The position numbers and the translations under genes are program-made. A stretch of DNA of 64,000 bases from EB88 sp965199135 (GTDB lineage Bacteria > Acidobacteriota > Terriglobia > Terriglobales > Acidobacteriaceae). How positions within the stretch are numbered: position 1 is the first letter of the stretch; each line of letters begins with the position of its first letter. Under the pieces are notes generated by a model. The model was given only the letters and a program-made list of their open reading frames with translations, ran no database searches and was not told where the DNA came from. Positions 48,357 to 56,715 of this stretch are shown piece by piece. The DNA is taken from positions 2,914,001 through 2,978,000 of the forward strand of contig OZ240685.1 in assembly GCA_965199135.1 (NCBI GenBank), written 5' to 3'.

Positions 48357-48857
48357 ATGCAAAGTTCCGTGAACATCCCGAGCCTTTTCAGCCCAGGGCG
48401 GCGCGCTGTATGCCGAGGAGTAGTGTGCAGCGCTCTCGCCTGGATCGAAGCCAGGAGCAGAAGTTTCGCAGCCGACCCCGCGCCCACGATCGTGAGCTGG
48501 CAGATGCTGCAGACGCTCAGTCTCACCGCGCCCATGTCGCAGCAGAAAGCGCCCGTGGTGCAGCTTGCGGGCAAGCGCGTCAGTATTCCGGGATTCATGG
48601 TGCCGTTGGAAGATGATCTCGACTCAGTCACTGAGTTTCTGCTCGTGCCTTATGCGGGCGCCTGTATCCACGTGCCACCTCCGCCGCCGAACCAGATCGT
48701 CTACGTCAAGATGAACAAGACCACGAAGATACAGGTCACCTTTACAGATCCGATTACTGTCACGGGGATGCTGCACATTTCCACCGTGCAGAGCCCCTAC
48801 GGTGCAGTCTCCTACGATCTTTCCGGAGAGAGCGTTGTTCCGTACCAACCCCAATAA
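48357..48857 (+). CDS. DUF3299 exported protein
   Basis: A 166-residue protein, start at 48357 with GGAGG 4 bases upstream, 26 bases after the amidohydrolase stop. An N-terminal signal-like segment with GRRAVCRG ends near FAADP. The body has the DUF3299 signature: GFMVPLEDD, then FLLVPYAGACIHVPPPPPN. The family is small and periplasmic or lipid-linked, often beside an ABC ATPase and FtsX-like permease, as here. From memory, the Vibrio cholerae zinc-uptake operon zrgABCDE combines these with a DUF2796 protein; none is seen in this window. The Cys and His in ACIHVP may be functional. Confidence 0.85.
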   Translation: MQSSVNIPSLFSPGRRAVCRGVVCSALAWIEARSRSFAADPAPTIVSWQMLQTLSLTAPMSQQKAPVVQLAGKRVSIPGFMVPLEDDLDSVTEFLLVPYAGACIHVPPPPPNQIVYVKMNKTTKIQVTFTDPITVTGMLHISTVQSPYGAVSYDLSGESVVPYQPQ

Positions 48858-48982
48858 GCGAGACGCATGAATAAGCCCGGTTTCCTCCTAAATACAATTG
48901 CAGGTCACTGCGTGCATCTTCCGCCAAGAGAATCAATACTGCGAGGTACGGGAACGCACCCTTTCAAAGAGCGGAGCTGCAG

Positions 48983-49669
48983 ATGAGCAACCATGCCATC
49001 CATCTACAAAATGTTGTATTTGGGTACGAGCCGCAGAAACCTGTGCTGCGTGTACATGACTTACAGGTAGAAGCAGGCAAACGTCTGTTCCTGTATGGCC
49101 CGAGCGGCAGCGGAAAGACAACGCTGCTCGGTCTGATGACCGGGATCCTTCAGCCGCAGCAGGGCACCTGTCTGGTGCTTGGCAACGAATTAACCAAGCT
49201 CTCGATGACCGCCCGCGATCGGCTACGCGGCGAGCAGATGGGCTACATCTTCCAGAGCTTTAACCTGATCCCTTACCTCACCGTGCGCCAGAATGTGGCG
49301 CTCCCGTGCCATGTCCATGCGTGCAGGCGCAAGCAGATCGTTGCCGCCACGGTCGCAGAAGAAGTGGAGCGTCTGGTCGGCCATCTGGGACTTGCCGCCT
49401 ATCTTGACCGCAACGTCAAAAAGCTGAGCACCGGCCAGCAGCAGCGCGTCGCCATTGCGCGCGCGGTCATCGGCAAACCCGGCCTCGTCATCGCGGACGA
49501 ACCTACTTCTTCCCTTGATACCGATCGTCAGCACACTTTTCTGGAGCTCCTCTTCCAGGTCTGTGATGAAGCGCGAGCGACGCTGCTCTTTGTCAGCCAC
49601 GACCGCTCGCTGATGAGCCGTTTCGATGAACGTGTCGCGCTCGGCGATATCGCCGAGGTATGCGCGTGA
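48983..49669 (+). CDS. ABC transporter ATP-binding protein (LolD/MacB-like)
   Basis: A 228-residue ATPase with Walker A GPSGSGKTT, Q-loop FQSFNLIPYLTV, signature LSTGQQQRVAIARA, Walker B LVIADEPTSSLD and the switch His in FVSHDRS. Size and order fit the LolD/MacB (type VII) group that drives FtsX-like permeases without transporting across the membrane in a classical way. GGAG lies 7 bases before the start. Its stop overlaps the permease start, so both are translated together. It follows the DUF3299 gene by 125 bases. Confidence 0.95.
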   Translation: MSNHAIHLQNVVFGYEPQKPVLRVHDLQVEAGKRLFLYGPSGSGKTTLLGLMTGILQPQQGTCLVLGNELTKLSMTARDRLRGEQMGYIFQSFNLIPYLTVRQNVALPCHVHACRRKQIVAATVAEEVERLVGHLGLAAYLDRNVKKLSTGQQQRVAIARAVIGKPGLVIADEPTSSLDTDRQHTFLELLFQVCDEARATLLFVSHDRSLMSRFDERVALGDIAEVCA

Positions 49670-50916
49670 TGATCCTGCGCCTTGCTTATGCCTCGCTGCT
49701 AAGCCGTAAGTTCACGAGCCTCCTAACGGTCTTCTCGATCGCGCTCAGCATGATGCTGCTGGTTGGCGTAGACCGCATCCGACAAGGAGCGCAGGTAGGT
49801 TTTGAGGGTACGCTGAGCCAGACCGACCTCGTCGTAGGAGCACGCGGCGGGTCGTTGCCGCTGTTGCTCTATGCGGTTTTCCATATAGGCACCGCGAATA
49901 ACGAGATCTCCTACGCTTCCTATGAGCACTTTGCTCACCATCCCGCGGTGCTGTGGACGATTCCGCTCTCGCTAGGTGATAGCCATCGCGGGTTTCGCGT
50001 GGTCGCAACGGATGACAACTTCTATGAGCATTACCGCTACCGCGGCAATCGCAGCCTTGAGCTCGCCGGCGGTGTGCGGCCGGAGGGCATCTTCGAAGCG
50101 GTACTGGGTAGCGCGGTCGCCGCGCAGCTGCACTACCACCTGGGGCAGAAGCTTGTTCTCAGCCATGGCCTGGAGGGTAGCTTTTTGCAACACACCGCCG
50201 ACCCGTACACAGTGGTCGGCATTCTCAAGCAGACGGCAACGCCCGTTGATCGCGCCATCTACATAACGTTATGGGGCGATGAGGCAATGCACCTGGGCTG
50301 GACCTCTGGAGCGCCGCCGCTGCAGGCCATTCCCGAATCGCAAATACATAAGTCTGACCTGCACATCAGAACGATTAGTGCGTTCCTGCTGCGTACCAGA
50401 TCCCGCGTCGGCACGTTGTTCCTGCAGCGCGAGATCAACACCTATGGACCAGAGCCTCTCACGGCTATCATTCCTGCTTACACACTGGAAGATTTGTGGG
50501 GCGTACTCAGTGCGGCGGATGTGGCTCTTTCGCTGATCAGCGGTGCAGTGCTTGTGGTAAGTCTGCTGGTAATGCTCACCGCACTCTACACCTCGCTCAA
50601 CGAGCGGCGCCGCGAGATCGCCATCCTGCGCACTGTCGGGCTGCATGCAGGGCAGATCTTTCTGTTGTTTATCCTGGAGTCAACGCTGATCAGTACTGCG
50701 GGCGCTGCCCTTGGGCTAGCCGCCGCGTATGCCGTGCTCTTCGCGATACGAATCCCGGTGGAAACCCACTATGGTATTCCGTTGGCCATGGTTGGCGTCT
50801 CGTCACGCGTCATCTATTATTTGCTTGCCGCAGTAAGCGCTGGGACCTTGCTCGGCTTCATCCCTGCGATTCGCGCGTACCGGAATGCTCTGGTGGATGG
50901 GCTCAACGCTGGTTGA
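49669..50916 (+). CDS. ABC transporter FtsX-like permease
   Basis: A permease of about 415 residues. Helix 1 lies at the N-terminus (KFTSLLTVFSIALSMMLLVG in part), followed by a large periplasmic domain (about 45-270) and three C-terminal helices with LNERRREIAILRTVGLHAGQ before helix 3, the FtsX signature. ATG 49669 overlaps the ATPase stop (TGATG) with GAGG 10 bases upstream; ATG 49660 is an alternative. With the ATPase it forms a MacB-like transporter. No outer-membrane channel or membrane-fusion protein gene is nearby. Cargo could be a metal, lipid or peptide; DUF3299 linkage hints at metal handling. Confidence 0.93.
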   Translation: MILRLAYASLLSRKFTSLLTVFSIALSMMLLVGVDRIRQGAQVGFEGTLSQTDLVVGARGGSLPLLLYAVFHIGTANNEISYASYEHFAHHPAVLWTIPLSLGDSHRGFRVVATDDNFYEHYRYRGNRSLELAGGVRPEGIFEAVLGSAVAAQLHYHLGQKLVLSHGLEGSFLQHTADPYTVVGILKQTATPVDRAIYITLWGDEAMHLGWTSGAPPLQAIPESQIHKSDLHIRTISAFLLRTRSRVGTLFLQREINTYGPEPLTAIIPAYTLEDLWGVLSAADVALSLISGAVLVVSLLVMLTALYTSLNERRREIAILRTVGLHAGQIFLLFILESTLISTAGAALGLAAAYAVLFAIRIPVETHYGIPLAMVGVSSRVIYYLLAAVSAGTLLGFIPAIRAYRNALVDGLNAG

Positions 50917-51662
50917 CCTCTGCTCAGGCATTGCTTGCAGATTAAAGCCAGCAGTCGCGGAGTGGGCCTCTGCACTGTCGCCCCACAGCGACAGGACGGC
51001 AAAGCGAAGAGTCCGTAAGTGCGCGCCACCGCACCCTGAGCAGCAAACAGGCACCCACGGACCTCGCAAGAATCCATCATCCCCCAGAACAAGCAGAACG
51101 TGGATCCTGAAGCCCTCGTCTCATCGCCACCCATTTCTGAGACACTCTTTGGTACGTCGAACGGGGAGGCTATGTGTACCGGCCTCGAGATGCTGCGGCT
51201 CCACTCCCGCAAATCCTCCCATCCTCTTGGCGAGGCTTTCCGTCAGCCATCTTGAGAGAGCAGCTGGCACGATCCTGGCTACGCCGCTGTCCATCTTCGC
51301 AATGTCTTCCGGAGCGACATCAAGGTCGTCCGCGGAGCTTCAGCTTGCGCTAAACGTGCTTCAAAAAACCCTTGAAGACGGGCCCTCCTCAGGCCCAACC
51401 CTCTCATACGTTCTCGCAAGAGTCTTAAGACGGTTCAATCTGTTCTTAACGTGCACAGGTGCGATGTACCCACACCATCCCCGAGGTGGCAGACACATCC
51501 ATGGAAGGGTCTCTTGGTACTGAACCCACTCGGCAAAGCGCCCCTGCTGCTGGTAGCGAAGTCTAGGCTTAGCCACGATTCTCTCCGAACGTGCAGCATA
51601 GTTTGAATCGCGTAGAACAGTTGTGCTACTAATCGCGCAGTTCTTGAAAGGGAGGGCTGAGT
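50917..51662. other. Gene-poor region before the LacI regulator
   Basis: About 750 bases. ORFs on both strands are short or low in quality. A minus-strand stretch near 51170-51330 reads protein-like (EDIAKMDSGVARIV) but is broken by stops and has no start signal, so it may be a remnant. The only firm signal is GGGAGG at the right end, the ribosome-binding site of the LacI gene. Confidence 0.4.
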
Positions 51663-52754
51663 GTGCCAAGACACAGTCGAAGTTCGGGACGCCCCACGCT
51701 GGCGGACGTAGCGCGGGAAAGCGGCTTCTCCATCTCGACCGTCTCCATCGTATTGAACGATGCGCCGCTAGCACAAAGCGTCTCGGTCAGCACCAAGGAG
51801 CAGATCCGGGCTGCAGCGCTGTCCCTCGGCTATCGGCCCGACGCGTTTGCGCGCTCGCTCCGCAGCAGGCGAAGCCAGATCATCGGGATCATGGTCTTCA
51901 ACATCGCCGATCCATTCTGCACGCTCATCCTGAAGGGCATTCATCATGCTCTCCGCCCAACGAGCTATCTGCCGATCATCATGGACGCACAGAACGATTT
52001 GACGCAATTTGAAAGGTACCTCGGCATGTTGCTGGAGCGGCGGATCGAAGGTCTGATCGTCGTCGCCAACTGGTTATTCGTGGACATCAAGCCACTCGCT
52101 GTCATCGAGCAGGAGAGAATCCCCACGGTAGTGGTCGGCCAGAAGATGTACGCGGGTTCCATGAGCTCAGTTATGGTCGACAATGAGCGTGGCGGCTACC
52201 TGGCGTTCAAGCACCTCTATGATTTTGGCCATCGCGAAATAGCCGTGCTGCGCGGGCCGGCCGCCCTGCCTGACAGCAAGAAGCGTTGGACCGGAGTTGC
52301 AGGCTTCGCTGGAGAGCATGGCATTAAAATACGACGAAGCAGCGTGGTCGATCTGCCGAACTCCTCGGACCCGGGCGCTGGGTTCCAGGAAGGACGGCGA
52401 TTGACTACTGAGCTGCTGGCTTTGAACCCAGCGATCACCGGCATAGTGGCTTTTGACGATCTTACTGCGCTAGGGGCGATCAGTGGGCTGCGTCAGATCG
52501 GCAGGAGCGTGCCTCAAGAGTGCTCTATCGTCGGGTTTGATGATATCCCAATGGCAGCATTCTCGACTCCAGGGCTGACAACGATTCAGCAGCCGATGGA
52601 GGGGATGGGCATGACAGCGGCAGGCCGCCTCCTGGAAGGCATCGAAGCAATGCATGCAGGCGAGATGCTGCCGGCGCACCACTGGCTCACTGATCCACTT
52701 CTAGTTGCGCGTGGATCGACTGCTGCTCTAAAGCCTAACTTACCTACGTTATAA
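51663..52754 (+). CDS. LacI/GalR-family transcriptional regulator
   Basis: A 363-residue regulator starting at GTG 51663 with GGGAGG 6 bases upstream. The helix-turn-helix is TLADVARESGFSISTVSIVL, and LGYRPDAFARSLRSRRS forms the hinge. The effector domain has GHREIAVLRG and CSIVGFDDIPMAAFSTP. It lies just upstream of a receptor gene and an exo-glucosaminidase-like GH2 gene on the same strand, with an AAACGTTT-core operator in between. Control of that locus by a sugar ligand is likely. Confidence 0.94.
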   Translation: MPRHSRSSGRPTLADVARESGFSISTVSIVLNDAPLAQSVSVSTKEQIRAAALSLGYRPDAFARSLRSRRSQIIGIMVFNIADPFCTLILKGIHHALRPTSYLPIIMDAQNDLTQFERYLGMLLERRIEGLIVVANWLFVDIKPLAVIEQERIPTVVVGQKMYAGSMSSVMVDNERGGYLAFKHLYDFGHREIAVLRGPAALPDSKKRWTGVAGFAGEHGIKIRRSSVVDLPNSSDPGAGFQEGRRLTTELLALNPAITGIVAFDDLTALGAISGLRQIGRSVPQECSIVGFDDIPMAAFSTPGLTTIQQPMEGMGMTAAGRLLEGIEAMHAGEMLPAHHWLTDPLLVARGSTAALKPNLPTL

Positions 52755-52825
52755 GTCGCGGCTATGTCGCCGATAACGCCAGACATGCCTCCTGGGAAAG
52801 CGAAAGCCCAAGGTTCAGTTTTCTG

Positions 52826-52854
52826 TTGACAAGGCGTTCACACAAGCGAATTAT
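52826..52854 (+). promoter_or_regulatory. Promoter of the receptor-GH2 locus
   Basis: A perfect -35 element TTGACA (52826-52831) is followed after 17 bases by AATTAT (52849-52854), a weak -10. The LacI-type operator lies 10 bases further on. An ORF that starts at this TTG is misleading: the codon is part of the -35 element. Confidence 0.55.
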
Positions 52855-52863
52855 CCGAGTACT

Positions 52864-52874
52864 GAAACGTTTGA
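52864..52874. promoter_or_regulatory. LacI-type operator overlapping the transcription start
   Basis: AAACGTTT (52865-52872) is an 8-base palindrome with the central CG of LacI operators, extended to TGAAACGTTTGA with one mismatch. It resembles the site at 34910-34919 (shared AAACGTTTGA). Its place just after the -10 fits repression. Confidence 0.6.
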
Positions 52875-52881
52875 ACGACCG

Positions 52882-52909
52882 CCCGGGTGAAGCGCCTGCT
52901 TCACCCGGG
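52882..52909 (+). promoter_or_regulatory. Strong leader hairpin upstream of the receptor gene
   Basis: CCCGGGTGAAGC and GCTTCACCCGGG make a perfect 12-base stem with a 4-base loop (GCCT). No U-tract follows, so it is not an ordinary terminator. It sits in the leader, 105 bases before the start codon, and may protect the 5' end or take part in post-transcriptional control. Confidence 0.75.
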
Positions 52910-53014
52910 TGGCCCGGCACGCATCGTATCGATCCCGCCTTGAGGTCTTCAGGCGAGAATGGAACGCTGTCACAAAAACGTAGACAGAGCCACTACTTGG
53001 TTGGAGGCAAGCGT

Positions 53015-56000
53015 ATGGGAGAGATCCGCCACATGTCACGCCGCCCGCACTCGGCAGCGTCACACCTGCTTTGTTCCTTACTGTGTGTTCTTGGAGCCAC
53101 GCCGTATTTGCTGGCCCAAGCTGGGCGCGGAGGGGTCAGTGGCACAGTGACCGATCCTACAGGTGCCGTGGTCGGGCGAGCGAAGGTCAAGCTGACCAAC
53201 CCGGCCACTGGAATCTCGCGCGAGGGTGCTACAAGCGCGGCTGGTCTTTACTCCTTTGTCTCGCTCGATCCAGGTACATATCAGCTATCTGCCACGGTGA
53301 AAGGCTTTGAGTCGGTGATTGAAAGCAACATCAAGGTCGATGTCGATCAGGTGAGTACAGCAAACATAGTGCTGCATCTGGGCAGTGCGAATGATGTGGT
53401 CACGGTGAACGCTGCAGAAGACCTTATTGATGCGAGCAGCTCTACTGTGGGTCAACTTATTTCGGCGGCGACGATCGACCGTGTTCCTCTTCTCACAAGA
53501 AACGTGTACGACCTCGTGCAACTCAGCGCTGGGGTCACGCCAGCGAATGGTTCGCCGAACTCTTCAAGCTCCTTCGCAATTACAAACATTTCTTCGGGAC
53601 GCCCTGGTGTCGACGTGTCCTCCTACACCATCAACGGTGCGATCCAAGGTTCGGTGTACTACATGGTGGATGGCAGCCCTCTGGGCGTCGCAGAGAACAA
53701 TGCCGCAGCCATCATTCCCGCGCTCGACATCCCGGAAGATGACGTAGATGAGTTTCGCGTCGAGACCCAGAATACGCCGGCATCTTTCCAGAGCGGCGGC
53801 GCAGGCGTCATCAGTCTCGCGAGCAAGGCAGGATCAAACGCGTTCCACGGCGACGGCTTTGTGTATATCCGCCCGAATGTGCTGGCCGCCAATGATTACT
53901 TCAATAAGCAGAACCAGCTTGCCAGTGGCAGCCCGAATGCAGCGCCCGCTTTCCATCGCTACCAGGAAGGCGGCTCGATCGGCGGCCCGATCCTGCACAG
54001 CAAGTTCTTTTTCTTCGGGGATTACGAAGCTACCCAGCAGGAGCAGTTCGATGGGTCCAACCTGTTCACCGTCCCAACGACTGCAGAACGCACAGGAGAT
54101 TTCTCCGCAGATACGTTCACGATTTACAACCCGCTCGTTCCAGACAACGCGGATGGAACACGACAGCCTTTTGCGGGCAATGTGATCCCCAATCCCAACC
54201 CCATTGCGTTGAAGTTCCTTTCCGAGTTTCCGAAATGCAATGCGCCAAGTCCGACCACCTGCGATGCAGCGACGAACGGAGCGATCAATAACCTGTACGT
54301 TCCAGGTCTTGATCCCACCACAGCGCATCGCTTTGATGTTCGTCTGGATTACGCGTTAAGCGACAAGCAACGGATCTTCGGTCGTTTCTCTTTTGATCGC
54401 CTCTTTACTTCTGGAGTCAATGCATTCGGCAACGCCTGGGACCCGAACTATGCGCAGAACATCACAAACGGGCGAAACATACTGGTCGCTGACGATTACA
54501 CACTTGACCCCAACACCGCGCTGCAGTTGCGCTACTCCTTCACCCGCCACTTCGAGAACCAGGGCGGCGATCCAGCGCAGAACGGGTACGACCTCACGAG
54601 CCTTGGCTTTCCCGCGGCACTCGGAGCGCAGGAGGTTTATAAGACCCTGCCGTATGTCCTCTTCTCCGATGTAGGAGGCGGCGTAGGGGGCACAGCGAAC
54701 TACAACACGTTCGTCTACGCAAGTGAAAACAGTGATGTGAATGCGACGCTCACCAAGGTGATCGGCAAGCACGAGATCAGCCTGGGTGCAGAGTATATGA
54801 AGCGCTTCCTAAACGTGGGTCAGCCGGGCGCTCCATCGGGAAACTACGACTTCGATATTTCGGCGACGGATCAGCAGGTTTCCTCTGGCGTCGGGGGCAG
54901 CGATTTTGCTTCTTTCCTTGTCGGTGTTGGCGAGGCTCCCGGCGTCGAAGACACCAACTTCACCAAGGACCTGTTTGTGGCAGAGGCGAGCCCATACTAC
55001 GCTGGGTTCGTCGAAGATACCTTCCATGCGACTACGGCGCTCACGATCACCGCAGGCCTGCGCTGGGACATCTTTGGTGGAAGGACAGAACGGCACAATC
55101 GTCTCGAGTACTTCGACCCGGCTGCGAGTGCAAGTGAGAATGGCGTGGAATTTCAGGGTGCTGAGGAATATGCAACGGGTAGCAATCGCTCGCCAATGGG
55201 AACAAATCTCAATGATTTTGGCCCTAGGCTTGGATTCTCCTGGCAGGCTCGTCCGCACTTTGTAGTCCGCGGAGGCGCCGGTTTCTATTATGGACCCAGC
55301 GTAGCGATGGTGGCCGGTGCCGCGCAGGATAGCGACGGGTTTTCGTCCGTGACCAATTGGAATTCCACCTGTTATACCGCCTTCGGCAACACCACCGTGA
55401 ATGGTTCAAACCTTTGCGCGAACGCTCCATCGGGAAGCTTGGCGCCGAGTTCCACGGGCCCCTACTCGTTGAGCAATCCTTTCCCTCAAGGTGTTGTCCC
55501 CTTGGTCAGCAATCCTGCTGGCCTCACCAACAATCTGGGCACGACCCTAAATACAGTCTTCCACTCGCAGCGTACGGTGACCACCTACAACTTCAACCTG
55601 GGCCTTGAGTATGCACTTCCACACGGCATCGTTGCGAGTGCTGCCTATGTGGGCAGCCGCGGGCTCTTCCTGCCACTTGGCACAGTCGATCTGAACCAGC
55701 TTAGCCTCGGGACCATTGGGCAATATGGCACAGCGCTGATGAATACGATGGTGCCGAATACCCTCGCAGGGATCCTCCCGGCGACAAACGCCAACTATGG
55801 ATCTCCGACCGTGCCGCTTTTTACCACCCTGCAGGCGTATCCTCAGTTCGGCAATGGCAGCTACGGTGCAGGGAACGGCGTTGTGTTGCACGGTTACCCG
55901 GGTGGAGACTCCGAGTACAGTTCTCTTCAAGCGAAGTTGCAGAAGCGGCTCAGCCATCACATCAGCGTCCTATCGTCCTTCACGTGGGCCAAGTTGATGT

Positions 56001-56668
56001 CGGATGATGGAAATCCGCCTCTTGGCTTTGTCGGATCGCATGCAGGCGCACCACAGGACTGGAGAAATCTCAACCTTGAGTGGTCCGTCAGTCCTCAGGA
56101 TGTGAAGTATCAGTTCACCGGGCAGGCCTCCTACAACCTGCCGATAGGTCAGGGACGTGCTCTTGCCTTGCATGGCGTCGCAAATGCCGCGCTTGGCGGC
56201 TGGACGACAAACGGAATCGTTTACGTGAGTACCGGCGTTCCGATCGCATCCCCGCTTTCGGGCATCACTCCTTCCTACTTTACCCAACGCGCAGACATGA
56301 CCTGCAATGCCGGGAAGAACGCTTCCCGGACCGCTGCTCAGTGGTTCAGCCCTCTCTGCTTCGCCTTGCCTGCGTCTCCCTTTGTCGCGGGGACGGCGCC
56401 CGCTTACCTGGACCATGTGCGGACGATGGGTGCGCGAGATGTTGATTTGACCTTTTTCAAGAACTTCACTTTCGGTAATGACAAGAACCTGCGCTTCGAG
56501 GTCTCCAGCTTCAACATAGCGAACAAGGCGCAGTTTGCTGGACCGGCCGTACCGTCCATATTCAACGTGGAAAGTGATCCAACCACCTATGCTTCGCAGT
56601 TTGGAGCCATCACTGCAAACGTGAATGCACCACGGCAGTTCCAGGTAGCGTCTCGTTTTCAATTCTGA
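53015..56668 (+). CDS. TonB-dependent receptor, Oar/carboxypeptidase-regulatory type
   Basis: A 1217-residue outer-membrane receptor. The start at 53015 has GGAGG 7 bases upstream; the frame extends to 52826 across the promoter and leader hairpin and is not coding there. A signal peptide ends near LLAQA; a carboxypeptidase-regulatory-like domain (GGVSGTVTDPTGAVVG onward), plug (RVPLLTRNVYDLVQLSAGV in part) and barrel ending in ASRFQF follow. It is flanked by a LacI regulator and an exo-glucosaminidase-like GH2 gene, so import of chitosan-like or other GlcN-containing oligomers is a reasonable inference. Confidence 0.94.
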   Translation: MGEIRHMSRRPHSAASHLLCSLLCVLGATPYLLAQAGRGGVSGTVTDPTGAVVGRAKVKLTNPATGISREGATSAAGLYSFVSLDPGTYQLSATVKGFESVIESNIKVDVDQVSTANIVLHLGSANDVVTVNAAEDLIDASSSTVGQLISAATIDRVPLLTRNVYDLVQLSAGVTPANGSPNSSSSFAITNISSGRPGVDVSSYTINGAIQGSVYYMVDGSPLGVAENNAAAIIPALDIPEDDVDEFRVETQNTPASFQSGGAGVISLASKAGSNAFHGDGFVYIRPNVLAANDYFNKQNQLASGSPNAAPAFHRYQEGGSIGGPILHSKFFFFGDYEATQQEQFDGSNLFTVPTTAERTGDFSADTFTIYNPLVPDNADGTRQPFAGNVIPNPNPIALKFLSEFPKCNAPSPTTCDAATNGAINNLYVPGLDPTTAHRFDVRLDYALSDKQRIFGRFSFDRLFTSGVNAFGNAWDPNYAQNITNGRNILVADDYTLDPNTALQLRYSFTRHFENQGGDPAQNGYDLTSLGFPAALGAQEVYKTLPYVLFSDVGGGVGGTANYNTFVYASENSDVNATLTKVIGKHEISLGAEYMKRFLNVGQPGAPSGNYDFDISATDQQVSSGVGGSDFASFLVGVGEAPGVEDTNFTKDLFVAEASPYYAGFVEDTFHATTALTITAGLRWDIFGGRTERHNRLEYFDPAASASENGVEFQGAEEYATGSNRSPMGTNLNDFGPRLGFSWQARPHFVVRGGAGFYYGPSVAMVAGAAQDSDGFSSVTNWNSTCYTAFGNTTVNGSNLCANAPSGSLAPSSTGPYSLSNPFPQGVVPLVSNPAGLTNNLGTTLNTVFHSQRTVTTYNFNLGLEYALPHGIVASAAYVGSRGLFLPLGTVDLNQLSLGTIGQYGTALMNTMVPNTLAGILPATNANYGSPTVPLFTTLQAYPQFGNGSYGAGNGVVLHGYPGGDSEYSSLQAKLQKRLSHHISVLSSFTWAKLMSDDGNPPLGFVGSHAGAPQDWRNLNLEWSVSPQDVKYQFTGQASYNLPIGQGRALALHGVANAALGGWTTNGIVYVSTGVPIASPLSGITPSYFTQRADMTCNAGKNASRTAAQWFSPLCFALPASPFVAGTAPAYLDHVRTMGARDVDLTFFKNFTFGNDKNLRFEVSSFNIANKAQFAGPAVPSIFNVESDPTTYASQFGAITANVNAPRQFQVASRFQF

Positions 56669-56715
56669 GAGTGCCTTGATGAGTAGATCGACCGCCTGCG
56701 CTTGGGAGGAGAGAG

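Noticed and set aside
50885..51523. Plus-strand ORF of about 210 codons after the ABC permease
   Set aside because: Ser/Pro/Arg-rich product with no domain, starting inside the permease gene in another frame.
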